A stretch of 64,000 nucleotides of DNA from Berberis thunbergii (GCA_003290165.1 QNQO01000594.1:496001-560000), one strand, 5' to 3'; positions 48,822-60,258 are shown, numbered from the stretch's first letter. The notes: generated by a model from the sequence alone, not told the origin. Made by a program: numbers and translations.

Positions 48822-49723
48822 TAGGGGTGGGCACGGGATGGGATGGGACGAGATATACCCATCCCTATCACATCCCGTTCATACGGGACGGGATCAGCAT
48901 GCTGCCTGTGACTGCCGCGAAGATTATCATCATATAATAGCATGAAAAATAATTCTCTTATAATTAGATATAGATGTGACATGCAAATATAAGGGTAGCC
49001 ACTAAATCCCCTAACAATGAAGTCGAGTGGGCTGACTTTTAGAAAATGACATGATAAATGAGACCTAATAAGAGTATTGTGTCGTTGTGATGGCCTCCCA
49101 ACTGATTTTACAATTTCATTACTGTAGGAAACAAAATTCATGGTTCCTTGATAAAATGACATTTCATCTTTTGTCAGGGAAGAAATGTAGACTTATTGGT
49201 GATGCTCTAACATATTCATAATGGTTTACCATCAATACATATATTGTAATTATAAAAAAAAAATTACAGTCCGGGGCATCTCAAATTCTTGGCTCCGCCC
49301 CTAAATGTTCCGTTCTGAATATGTATTATTCAGTTAATTTTTATTCTTCATCTTCACCTGGGTATTATCAATATTTGTAAGTTAAATAATTGGAGCCACT
49401 TTTATTGGAAATCCAAGCAACAGTTTGTTATCTTTCTCTTACTTAATGAATATTTATTTCGTGAAGTAACATTTCTGTTACCACTGTAAACACCATGAGT
49501 TTTTGTCAGTCATCTGTAAGTTTAAATGAATAAAAATAAATAAATAAAAATATTAAAAAATTAACTCGGGATGGGATTGGCGGGATTGAAAATCTTCATC
49601 CCATCCCATCCCATCTCATTCTAGATCGGGACGGGACAGGATCGGGATGAAATTATTCAATTCCATTAAGACCCAAAAAAATCGGGACGGGATCGAAATT
49701 GTGAGATGGAATGCCCACCCCTA
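48822..49723. mobile_element. Non-autonomous hAT element, TAGGGGTGGGCA family
   Basis: TIRs TAGGGGTGGGCA and TGCCCACCCCTA; 8-base flanks GTTGGTAT (48814-48821) and ATTGGTAT (49724-49731) match at seven of eight. Subterminal GGGATGGGA/GGGACGGGAT repeats and their complements sit at both ends (48835-48900, 49566-49700). 902 bases, no transposase. GGCTCCGCCCCTAA at 49291 suggests a second hAT-type end inside. Same family as 34839-35327. Confidence 0.88.
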
Positions 49724-49731
49724 ATTGGTAT

Positions 49732-50422
49732 TATCAATAAAAGTAAACATTTTACATTTTAAATCTTACAAAATTGGTTTTGATTTGTGCCTGATTACTA
49801 TTTTAATGGGTAAACAGTATCCACCTTCATGGATCATCTTAAGTTATGTTGTACAGGGTCACTGGAAAACCACCAATAGGGGCATGTTTATGAAAGTTTC
49901 AATTGTCTAATTTCGTTTAATCTACCTCAACTATTAAGTTGTTTGTTAGATTTCAAACAATAATAAGAGATTTATATGTGTGAGATTAAAGAATCCAAGA
50001 TTTCCACCAAATCCCTTTTGAGATCCATCTAATCAAATTTACATGAACAAACTCTACCATTTTACCTAATCTCATAGTTTGGACATCCAGCCATGATACT
50101 CCAGCCACAACTTTCTAAGGAGGGAGGCTAGTACATGTGAACCATACTTGAACCAAGACATCATAGTTTTGGGGCAATTTGATAAGCATTTCAACTGTGC
50201 TTTCGCCCATTATTCCAAATTTAAGGAGTGAATCGACAAAATGAAATACGAGGTATAAACAAAATCTTATTACACTCCTTTCTATCACAACTTTACACCA
50301 AATGAATTGCCGTAGCTCCTACTAAATAACATAACACGATACTATAGTACAATCCAATGTTATTTGACATACAAAATGAGCAAGTAGAGAGATATTCTTA
50401 TCTACAACTCACGATAATCCAA
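49732..50422. other. Gene-free stretch
   Basis: Intergenic and 3' UTR of the first arabinogalactan peptide gene (transcribed leftward). Nothing else recognised. Confidence 0.5.
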
Positions 50423-50605
50423 TTAGAACATCAAGCCAAATGCAATTGCGGTAAAAGAAGCAAACACTGCAGGGACTATAGCACCTACATCGGAAGTAGG
50501 ACTAGGAGCAGGCGCATCAGCTGCAGAGACATTCTGGACTGCGGAAACAGCCAACCCCACCATTACTAACAATGCAGCCACAACTCTCATCTTCAAACCC
50601 TCCAT
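50423..50605 (-). CDS. Arabinogalactan peptide (AGP12/13/14-type)
   Basis: Sixty residues, start at 50605 (MEGLKMRVVAALLVMVGLAV). The frame is open further upstream, but the usual start of this family is the MExxKM methionine, directly before the signal peptide. The signal peptide should be cleaved after about NVSAA (residue 29). The mature core ADAPAPSPTSD has the Ala-Pro/Ser-Pro pattern for prolyl hydroxylation and arabinogalactan addition. The tail DVGAIVPAVFASFTAIAFG is a GPI-attachment signal that would be replaced by a lipid anchor. Product: a tiny cell-surface proteoglycan at the plasma membrane or wall. A second copy in the same direction lies 1.25 kb to the right (51853-52032). Confidence 0.93.
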   Translation of the reverse strand: MEGLKMRVVAALLVMVGLAVSAVQNVSAADAPAPSPTSDVGAIVPAVFASFTAIAFGLMF

Positions 50606-51852
50606 TTCTGAGTTTACGATTTTTTGTGAATAAGCTCGTAGACGGAGGAATTGAAGATGAAGTGTTTGTGTGTGAGGCAATGTAGAGGAGACCACAAATG
50701 GTTTTAAAGTGCACTGAAGAGGTTTTCTATACATTTTTCAGGTGAGTTGTCACTTGTCACAGGGTGTCCTTGGTTGTATTATTTGTGGTATCCTTACAGG
50801 CTGTTCTTGGCCTACCATGAGTGGGTTTTTGGTTTTTAATTACTGATATTTTGTGGTAGCTGTGCTCACAACTAGTTTACAAAAACAGAGCGTCTTCAAC
50901 TTCAAGTTTTGTGCAAATTTTCTCCTATCGGTAGAGTGGTCAACTTAACTACAAATGAGATAAGATCCCATTAACCCGTATAGCTTAAGTTGTAAGCTAC
51001 TTTGATTAGGTATCTCATATACATCATCGCCTTTACACAAATCCTTTTATTAAATATATATGAAACTTGTGTTTTAACAAATGACAAGTGATTAATAAAA
51101 GACTTTTTCTAAACCGCCGGCCGGGTCCTCTCCTCTAGAGGAACACCTTAGTATACGCTATAAACTCACAGCAGAGAACTAGTTAAGTTTTACTAGTTAA
51201 CCTTTGTTATGGGAGTCATTAGGAAGCCCTTTCGAGACAACAACTTAAAATTACCTACAAACATAGATGTGGAGAATTGATGAAATGCACACCATGTCAA
51301 CAAATAACTAGAAAGTAAAGCGAAGATTCAGCAACAAAAGACATTTACATGGTTCAACAAGTTTGCCTACATCCGCAGCGCACACCCGAAGAAGATATAA
51401 AACACAATACCCATCCTCATCGTACTCTTCACGCATTCCCATAGACATTCATGGTACCAAAGGAGAAAAAGATAGAAAAATAGTAAATAAGTTTTGAATA
51501 ATGCAAAATTCACTTTTTCAATGACATGGTGATTTGGTGACTATGAATGCTCCAAGACCTTTTTCTAAAGGTAGCCAGTTCTTTACTAATAACATGTTAT
51601 CTCCATGTTTGCCACTCATTTGGGAGATATTATAGTACATTGAGCCCACAGGAAGAAATTTAAAGAAAAATTGAAGAAATATTTAGGGAAATAAGTAAGA
51701 AACAAGATGTTTTATTAACAACAAATGTAACTAAAGTGGTGATGGACCATACAAATAATGAACATCAAATATAATAATTAAATTACATGAATACTTCCAC
51801 ACACAAAGATAAAAATCACCAATCTAACCCATCATCTCTAACGCAAACATAA
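50606..51852. other. Intergenic region between the two AG-peptide genes
   Basis: Contains the promoter of the left gene and the 3' end of the right gene. AATAAA on the minus strand at 51711-51716 is a likely polyadenylation signal 137 bases past the right gene's stop. No other gene. Confidence 0.5.
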
Positions 51853-52032
51853 TTAGAACATCAACCCAAAAGCAATGGCACCCAAGGAAGCGAACACGGC
51901 TGGAACAAAGGCAGCCACATCCGAGGTAGGACTGGGTGCGGGTGCATCAGCTGCAGATACATTCTGGACTGCCGAAACAGCCAAGAAGATGACGACTAAG
52001 GCTGTCACAACTCTCATCTTCATTGCCTCCAT
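51853..52032 (-). CDS. Arabinogalactan peptide (AGP12/13/14-type), second copy
   Basis: Fifty-nine residues starting MEAMKMRVVTALVVIFLAVS at 52032. About four fifths of the residues match its neighbour at 50423-50605, including the identical stretch SAVQNVSAADAPAPSPTSDV. The layout is the same: N-terminal signal peptide, ten-residue APAPSPTSD core for Hyp-linked arabinogalactan, and a C-terminal hydrophobic GPI signal (VPAVFASLGAIAFG). TATTTAAA on the minus strand near 52150-52157 could be its TATA box, about 120 bases upstream of the start. A tandem duplication of one gene is the simplest origin. Confidence 0.92.
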   Translation of the reverse strand: MEAMKMRVVTALVVIFLAVSAVQNVSAADAPAPSPTSDVAAFVPAVFASLGAIAFGLMF

Positions 52033-52157
52033 TTCTTATCTTCTTCTCTTATGGAATGTTTAGAGAGAAAAAAAAAATTTTAGTGGAATTTGTATAAAAG
52101 GAGAATGCTTTAGTGTTTTGTGAGGATGAAATGTGGAGGGGTGGAGGGGTTTAAATA

Positions 52158-54558
52158 TGAAAGTGGGGTTGGGTTTTGCGGGCAGTTGTTTGCTGCCCGA
52201 AGTGGCGACCGTTCAACGACATTCTTTTGTGGTGGCCTTTGGGGTTTGGACAAGTTGTGTGACACCTGTCGTGGGGACCGCTACTCTCACCTGATTCGAC
52301 TTTTCCTTGCCGTTTAGAAAACGCGTTTCTTTTTTCTTTAACTAGAGTTCGGTCCCCAACCCCCCCTTTTTTTTTCATTTTAATTTTTCAACTCATCTCG
52401 CACAAGAATTTGACCTTGCTATGATTTATGCCCGTTGGAATAGGGTTGTCACTCAAATATTCATTAATACCCAAATTCTAGAGAGTCAGGCTAGGCGCTC
52501 TCGGCCCAGTTTTCTACCGTTCATCACTGTGGAGATGATCATAATTTTTCATCTCTAGAATGATGAAGGGTAGAGAGCAGGTCTGGCTCCCTAAACTTGT
52601 TTCATTAATATTATCAATTTAAATTTTAATCTCATTTTGAATTTAGCATAGGTATTTCAACAAAATCCAAATTCATTGGACATTCATTGACAACCGTAAG
52701 ATGGAGCAACCATAGTTAGGTGCTTGGGCAAGATCTTAGATTCTTGTCAGGTTATATGCATTAAGCATACAATGTATAAATTAGTTTTCTTTCTTTGTTA
52801 AATACAACAAATTTGTTAGTTGAGTCAAATGTGTTACATTTTATTATTAACGTATCCAATTGGTTAAAAGCCAAACGAAATTCATTTGATCGCTCAAATC
52901 CTTGGATTTTCTTACTGTAATTAAATTGACATTCAATTAAATTTTCAACGTACAAACGAGTTTTCTTCTTTATTAAGTTTAACAAAATTTATTTGTTAAA
53001 TTAAACTTATTGCATTTATCATTATTAACATAACCACGCAAATATAAATCTGATCACCCATGGCTAGACATTGTGCAGTGAGAGTCTAGAAATCTTACTT
53101 TTCAAATAAATAAAACTTGTAGTACTTCCTTGCAATTTTTTAAGACATCTATTTTAAAGCAATCTCCTCGTCGACAACGAGTGATCCTGTATGAAAATAA
53201 CGCTGTCAATTGCCTAACTCGGAATAGTCTAAACCTAAACCCGAACTCATTGACCAACACTAAAATACTTGGACAAGTCATTGAAAACCTAACATAAATT
53301 TTATTATTATTTATGACTTTTATTTATTTATTTTTGCTTCAAGGTACAACGTCGCATGTGGCCGTCTAAAACGGTGGAATTTGGTTTGAAGGCCTTGTCT
53401 TTACACATGCTATAAGCATGGCATCCATGACACTTATCTAGTAGGTTAATATTTCGTGAAGAAGATGACCTCACAGTAACCCCAAAATTAATCTTGTTAA
53501 TTTGAAAGCTGAAAGCTCTCAACAATTGACGATTGATGATGTAGTTATTTTCTAGCTAATGGCATTGTCATGTTTGTGGAGTTAATCAGAATTTAATAAA
53601 CTTAATTGATCCTGGTTAAGTGGGATTCGATCTCTTCCCTTCCCCATAACTTACTTATTCAACTCTTTAATCAATCAAAAGAGAGTGGAGTCCATGACAT
53701 AGAAAATGATGAGTTTACTGATTAGAGGTTAGGTGGTGCACATGGATGGCACTATACTTTAATTAAGAAGCATCTAAGTTGTAAACTGTCTTCTTGAGTT
53801 AATGCATCGTTTTTTATGCTTCCTTAACAACGTCACACATGACTAATTAGGATACAATATCATGCTCCACCCATCACCGCCACCGCCACCGCCACTATCA
53901 CCTTCACAACCCACCGCCATCACCGCATTGTTGTCGTGCTTAATATTGTTTGCAATTTTCGCAGTGTTTCATTTTTCCTTCAAAGCGTTTTGCTTTAGTC
54001 TTTCAGCATAACGGTATCGCATTGTAAGGTAGAGGACAACCAAGACTCCTGAAAACATCTTCAACAAGAGATTGGTTAGGCAGCTAGGCTTTAAATTTTT
54101 TTTTTTTAGGCTTAGGTTTTTTACATTTTTATTCATTCTTTTCAAAGACAACTACAAAATATTATTTATAGAAGGGGTAAAAGTGTAAAAAACTAAAAAT
54201 CTGACAAAAAACTGGATATAAAGCCTAACTGCCTAGAATCGAGGCTCCAACAATGATGGATAACTCTCAAAATGAATAAAACCGATCCATTTTTATCTAT
54301 TTTCACATTTCAAGGGGATTGATAGTTCCTCAAATGGATAAATTATCCATCTCCCTGTCCGTGGATAGTGCTTGGGCATACGGTTTCGTAAAAACCACAT
54401 GGAGCTTATTTGTAGAAGAGTGATATGGTAATGTGCCTTTGGTTGATTGTGAAATAAAGTGAAGCTCGTGGTGTTCAATTCCCATTTGAGGATTTTTTTT
54501 CAAAAAATCATTTTTAAACAACATTCCCAGGGTCTTAGCACTGAGCCATTGTAGAGAT
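52158..54558. other. Gene-free stretch
   Basis: A 65-codon minus-strand frame at 53328-53525 includes KCHGCHAYSMCKDK but matches no family I know and has no start context or partner exon, so it is left uncalled. CACCGC-type repeats at 53874-53935. The last 8 bases (54551-54558) are a hAT target duplication. Confidence 0.45.
53874..53935. repeat. (CACCGC)n-like microsatellite
   Basis: CACCGCCACCGCCACCGCCA followed by degenerate CCACCGCCATCACCGC units. Confidence 0.75.
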
Positions 54559-55375
54559 CAGGAGCATATCTACAGCTTGTGTAAGCCTTAAGTTTTTAAG
54601 AAAATACATCAAAGTATATAAAATTTTAATATTGCCCGCTCCTTTCAAATTTTATGTTGTCCCCCTTTCAAATTTTATGTTGCCACTCTTATAAAAAGAA
54701 CATCACAGATCACAATCGAAGAAGAAAACAACCGCCTCCAGTCTTCGGCTTCCACGCCTTCAACCCTCCATGCGTCCAGCGTTTCCTTTGGCGTTGTCTT
54801 GCAATATCTTCTTCTCCGTCCCTGCGAAACAAGGGGAGTTTATTTGATTATGGGTTTCTTAATGAAATCAACAACAAAATGACATTTTCAAGCTCAACAT
54901 CTCTTCTTACCTTGGGTTTTTGTCTCCCTCTTTGGCAATCCAAACTCGAAACAGCGACATACCTATTTAAAATATAGCAAAGAACAAATTAAAATTATTG
55001 GCTTAAAGACTTTGAATGTAGGATTTGGGTCATTTTGGATTAAGGATGTGAAACACCACAATTCAAATCAACCATCGATTTGGATTGAGGAGTTCCACAC
55101 TTAAAGCTATTTCCATGTCCATCTGAGAGTATCCAAATCAACTATCTTTTCCTTTCTTTTACAATTCTCCTAAGTAGGTATTTGATAAAAAGATAAAAAG
55201 AGAGATGAAAAGAGAATCTGTTGCAATGCACGGAGAGGAGGAGGATTTTTGTAAGTAATCACCGTGATGTTTAGGTTGATTGCTTAATCATATTTATCTA
55301 TTTATTTTAGAAATTAAATTATTCATGAAATTTTTTTTTTGCCCCCCTTTGTCTGCAATCCTGAATCCGGCCCCG
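54559..55375. mobile_element. Non-autonomous hAT-type element
   Basis: Exact 8-bp duplication GTAGAGAT at 54551-54558 and 55376-55383. The left end CAGGAGCATATCTACAG and right end CTGAATCCGGCCCCG are decayed forms of the plant hAT termini CAGGGGCGGATCTACAG / CTGGATCCGCCCCTG. The right 90 bases (ATCATATTTAT...CTGCAATCCTG) are similar to the end of 10830-11783. 817 bases. A 107-codon frame at 54654-54977 has no recognised domain. Confidence 0.8.
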
Positions 55376-55846
55376 GTAGAGATCATGAAAAAATTTACAA
55401 CAAACATGAGTTTTTATTTGGAACATTATGTGCTCTAGGGATTATATAGCTCAAGACATTTGTGGTGTTTCCAAATTTTAAAGAGAAATCGTGGTGGTTC
55501 TGGTGTATGGGTGGTAGGCTCAAGGGATGGCAACAAGTCGTGTCTATGACATAGGTTGACAAAAACAATACCAAGAACAATCTATTTCTCTACTATATAC
55601 CAGGGTTGGCCAGACCCGAATAAGGGTCATAAACAACACTTGGGGGCCTATTGCCAAAAGGTCTACTTCTATTACATTGCCCCAGTGTAGGTACCCATCA
55701 CGTTGGGCCAAATTGTCACCCCTATATTGATGATCCAATAACAGTAGAAATGTATTTGTTGGTTTTTCTTGTATCACAGATTTCAGTTATATATAACTTC
55801 AATTTAAATTTTGAGGAATGAATGGTTGATATTGCTTCATAATAAT

Positions 55847-56475
55847 TGATAAACTCTAATCTTGTTCTCCTTGACCTTGATTTGCACAGGAAATACACAT
55901 AAGCCAAAGACTACCGTTGTGGCGGCTGATAGCACTCCAATGCTAAAGTCAGATGAGACTTGAGAAAACTTAAAGTTATAAATTGGGTTATGTAGCGTAC
56001 ATTTGTTCATCAACGATATGTCTTATTTATAATGCGAGAGTCCTAGGCCTTTGGTGGCGCAGTTTAGGGAAAATATCTTCCTGGAGATCATTTCCTTGTT
56101 AAGAGTCGTCCATATAAAGAGTGTCTCTACATGACTTATGTTTCTAGATTTGCGAGAGAAACTTCTCTTTTAGAGTGTTGTCCATCAAGTTTTCATACAC
56201 GACTTATACTCTGGTATTTATTTTCGAATCAGAACCAATGTATTATTGGCATGTCCGTCTTAGGTCGATCCCCTAGATACTTGCCTAATTAGGTCTTATG
56301 GGTATTGGACTTGACCATGTGACTTGTGGGCTTAGTAGGGCGCTGCCATTTGGGTCCAACCTCTTGGATTCTGTCAAAATGGGCTTAGTGTTGTCTGTCT
56401 TTACCAGATTTGGTGGGCATTTAAGCCCGCTTTGCTCTACTGACGAGATTATCATAAGGTGATTAGTCGGTATTA
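55847..56475 (-). repeat. 3' LTR of gag-only element
   Basis: Direct repeat partner of 58083-58708; many substitutions and small indels, indicating an old insertion. The right border is placed just before the polypyrimidine run TCCTCCTCCTT. Confidence 0.7.
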
Positions 56476-56859
56476 AATCCTCCTCCTTGAGTTACATATT
56501 ACAGGAATGCGTTGAGAAACAAGATGTTTAGAGCTTCCTGTGTCTACAAGGCCCTTTTTCACTTTGCAATGAGGACTGCGATGACCACAGCGTCATTATG
56601 AGGAGAATGGACACCTTGGAGGTATTTGTCCGTGAATGTCAGTGGTGGGATTGGGCTCTGAATACGTGCATACTGCACTTGTCGGTCCTCACAGGTGAGT
56701 TGCATCCACTTTTCTAGAAGCGCCGTCTTTCGAGACATGTTGGATTGCTCACCTTCCGAGTCGACTCCGTGAAGTACATATATGATGCTAGGAGCTTATT
56801 TCTCTATCCCCTTGATGACATCTTCCATTTTCTTTGCTCGGTCTCGTCTTTTGTCTGGA

Positions 56860-57960
56860 CTCAAGAACTTTTTGAGCCTCCCCTTTCGGATCTAGCACTT
56901 TGTCTCGTTCCTGAGACTTTTGCAGTCTTCAGTGTCGTGACCGCCCTCATTATGAAATGATCAATATTTGTTGTTATTGCGCCGGAAGGGATCTCCTCGC
57001 TGTTAGGCGGGCCACTTCAATTTACCATAATTCTTAATGGAGTTGAAAACGTTGGACAAATTTGAGTTAAAGGAAGTGACGGATTTAGACCCAATGAAGT
57101 TGGAGGCCTTATCGTGCCTTGTGTGGCCAAAGTCGGGATTGTTGTCTTTGCGCTTGCTTTTTCTATCATCGTCTTCCTGTTTTTCCATTCTTATTGTCTC
57201 TAAAATCAGAAGGTTTCCTTTTGGACTTCGCCTCCTTTTTGGCGGCCAACATCTAATCGAGAATTATGTATTTCTAGGCACTCTTCAGCAAATTCGCCAT
57301 ATGGGTTGGTTGTTTCAGAGTGAGAAAATCGTAGAATTTGCCTATATGCAAACTTGAGGTGAAGGATGTGATTGGGATGTTGTTACTACAATCGTCAATG
57401 ATGGTCGACTCATCATTGAAGCGCGTGACGAATTCCCTCAATGTCTCATTCAATTTTTGTTTGAGGGTGAGAAAGGCTATCGCTATTGTCCGGAATGAGT
57501 CGATGGACTTCGAAAGGAGGTTCTGAAACCAGGTCAGCATTGACTTTTTTAGGCTGGTAGAAATGACCGGCACATTACTGTTTCGGATCCTTCTTTGAGC
57601 GTCGTTACATGCTGAAAGTGGTGTAAGTGATCGGACAGGTCTATTGTTCGGTCATAAAACTCCAGTTTTGGCAGGTGAATTTCTTTGGTAGTGGCTCGTT
57701 TATGATGTGATCTATAAACGGTGGGACATTGAGATTGAACAACACGTCAAGATTAGTGGCCCCAAACTGGAGGAGGTTCTACGAGGCGGGTTTGTCAGCC
57801 CTAGACGTTGGGTCTTCGTTGGCCGCTCCCCCGCCCTTGGTCCACTGAGAGCCCGCAGGGGCAAAGTGGCTCTCCTGAACATGTTGTCTAATGTCTTCTA
57901 AGGACAGGGTTATTTACTCCACCTAATTTCCTTCTGCGGGTGGAAGATTTCGTTAAGTGA
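56860..57960 (-). pseudogene. Gypsy Tat-type gag, degenerate
   Basis: The clearest part, 57573-57274, reads LTWFQNLLSKSIDSF and then KLNETLREFVTRFNDE, FTSSLHIGKFYDFLTLKQP. This is the retrotransposon gag block of Tat-lineage elements (W-F..L...SI.SF, ESLREFV.RFN, G.FY.SL). Downstream on the minus strand a basic, charged linker (57190-57000) leads to GKLKWPA, and then HNEGGHDTEDCKSLRNE (near 56930-56880), the zinc-knuckle region with its first cysteines lost. Several stops and frameshifts. A protein cannot be made from it. Confidence 0.8.
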
Positions 57961-58082
57961 GTATCTCCATCGTTCGTGCGAATTACTGCATCTGGGTCAT
58001 CAGTAGATTCGCCCTGGGTCCGTCGTAGTTGCTACTGGCACGGGGGTCTGAGGTTGTTCTCCCACGGACGACGTCAAACGGA

Positions 58083-58708
58083 TGTAGTCGAATTATGTGT
58101 TCTTTGACCTTGACCAGCATAGGGAACACACGTGAGCCAAAGACCACCGTTGTGGCGGGCGATGACACTTCGATGCTAAAGTCAGAAAAGATTTGAGAAA
58201 GGCTTAAAGCTGTAAATTGGGTTCTACAACGTACCTTTGTTCATCAACTCCGTGTCTTATTTATAATGCGAAAGTGCTTGTTTGGCTAGGTCTTTGGTGG
58301 CGTAGTTTAGGGAAATATATCTTGCCGGAGATCTTTTTCTTTTTAGGAGTCGTCTATATAGGAGAGTTTTCCTACACGACTTGTGCTCCTAGATCTGGGG
58401 GAGAAACTTTCATTTTGGAGTGTTGTCTATGTAAGAAAGTTTTCATGCTCGACTTATATTCCGGTATTTGTTTTCTAATCGAAACCAGTGTATTGTTGGC
58501 TTGCCCATATTAGGTTGATCCCATAGATACTTGCCTGATTAGGCCTTACGGGTATTAGGCTTGACTATTTAATGTGTGAGCTTAATAGGGCACTACAATT
58601 TGGATCCAACTTCCTGAATTCTGCCAAAATGGGTTTAGTGTTGTCTGAGATTTGCCAGTTAGGTGGGCATTCAAGCCTATTTTGCTCTACTGACATATTA
58701 TCTTGACA
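58083..58708 (-). repeat. 5' LTR of gag-only element
   Basis: Minus-strand LTR start near TGTCAAGATAATATGTCAG, end ...CGACTACA before the primer site at 58057-58078. Direct repeat of the left LTR. Confidence 0.7.
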
Positions 58709-58710
58709 GG

Positions 58711-59885
58711 TATGTGACGCAAAGTAATGGACAGTTTGGTGTAAATATCAATTGTTCGAACTCAATTGTAATATTAAGATTGTGATTTGGACTGTAAAAT
58801 TAACAACCCATTAAAATTGGGAATGAAATTCCTCGACAAAGCTGTCTATCCAATCTGAATTCTGAAGAAATCTTTTGAAATACCCAACCGAGCAACAGGC
58901 AAGATACGCCCAATCTAAGTCCAGTTTCACCGGGTTTCAAGCCCAACCAATGTCGGGTGGATCAAAACTCAAACTCGACTGACTTATTATGTTTCTAAAT
59001 ATCTAAAATGGTATTGCTCTTTAAACCCAAAAAACTATTTGGGCAGTTTGGGAAATAGTATAGGGCTTAGGATAGTGTTTACTCGAGTTGCAATCCGAAG
59101 TCACTGGAATAAGCTACACTGCTACAATCAATGGATATTTTATGAGCACAGCTCAGTTAATATCGAAGCTAATTATCCTTTGCAGAATGGCTTTTTGTGA
59201 GAATGATTTCACACAAAATAACAGATTTTCAATGATTTTTTTTAACAACAAAGAAAAAGGGAATAATCCATCGGCAATCAAACAACACCTAAATTTTGAA
59301 AAATGAATTCTTGACAATCAAATAAATTCAACATTTTCTCTTAAATGAGATATTTTTTACAAAATTGAAATAACCCTAATGGTTGATGGAACTTGGTGAT
59401 GTGTGTTTGGATTTAGAGTCGAATTAACAAAATTTTCTAAAAGCCCGAGTTGTTCATGAGGGGAAGATTCATGATTAGGATCATCACATTGTCTCACGCT
59501 TTCAATGCAGTTTCACTCACATATCAGTATTCAACAACTTAGCACTATACTCATACATAATGCTAAATTATTTTAATTCAGCCTATAAGCTGTCCTGCCA
59601 GGAGTTGAACTTTGAATGTGGGGTTTGACTCTGATACGAATTGTCATGAATCAACTAATTCTCCTAAAGCCCAAACTATCCAAGATGAAAATGTTCATGA
59701 CTAGGATCGTGACAAGTTGCAAGGCATCGACAATTTCCAAATATTTTTCTGATTTCTTAAACTGAGTTAGTACAATTCAAGTCAAGGTGAATAGCATGAT
59801 GATAATATGGACCTAAGTTATGGAATATATTGTTGAGCAAGTGGTCCTCATCGAATTGATGGGTTTCCTAATCCGTAAACGCCTT
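58711..59885. other. Gene-free stretch
   Basis: No gene, RNA or bounded repeat recognised. Confidence 0.5.
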
Positions 59886-60013
59886 TTCTAAACGGCGAGG
59901 AAATGGGCAAGGGAAAGAGAGCGAGGAATGGGAGATGCACGCCATCACTAATCTCGAGGGGGATGGGTTGGGTGTACCACCAATCCCTCGCTCTCTTCCC
60001 TCACCGTAAAGAA
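59886..60013. mobile_element. Decayed snapback element, same family
   Basis: Outer ends TTCTAAACGGCGAGG / CCTCACCGTAAAGAA are inverted. Inner arms GGGAAAGAGAGCGAGG / CCCTCGCTCTCTTCCC pair well around a GC-mixed centre. The general layout matches 60076-60258, with more mismatches. Confidence 0.65.
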
Positions 60014-60075
60014 GGGCTCATCCGTAAAAGATGCAACAAATTTGTTTTTTGGCGCTTGTTATATTTTAATGAGCT

Positions 60076-60258
60076 TTTCTATGTGTCGAGGGAAAGGGCG
60101 AGGAAACCAGCGAGGTTTTTGAGGTGGCGGGGGGTGAACCGTTCACCCCCCCCTCGAGATACGCGTGCGGAACACATCTCGAGGGGGGTGAACGGTTCAC
60201 CCCCCGCCACCTCAAAAACCTCGCTGGTTTCCTCGCTCTTTCCCTCGACATTTAGAAT
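60076..60258. mobile_element. Snapback palindrome, near-perfect 77-base arms
   Basis: Arms 60084-60160 and 60176-60250 are inverted copies with one substitution and a 2-base length difference in a G run. The loop is 15 bases (60161-60175). Outer ends are TGTCGAGGGAAA / TTTCCCTCGACATTTAGAA. The inner arm contains the smaller palindrome GGTGAACCGTTCACC. The long frames over it on both strands are products of the palindrome. It lies about 600 bases past the stop codon of the DUF1639 gene. Confidence 0.88.

Larger units (their letters stand above)
55847..58710 (-). mobile_element. Gag-only LTR retrotransposon (TR-GAG-like, Tat type)
   Basis: Direct repeats of about 610-630 bases (about 55847-56475 and 58083-58708) share CCAAAGAC.ACCGTTGTGGCGG, CCTTTGTTCATCAAC and GATACTTGCCT. 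On the minus strand the right copy is the 5' LTR. Four bases after it comes TTTGACGTCGTCCGTGGGAG, a decayed Tat-type primer site, and a purine tract (AAGGAGGAGGA inverted at 56478-56490) precedes the left copy. Between them lies gag only; protease, RT and integrase are absent. LTR outer limits are approximate and no target duplication was found. Confidence 0.8.

Noticed and set aside
54654..54977. 107-codon frame
   Set aside because: Lies inside the hAT element 54559-55375 and matches no transposase or other family I know.
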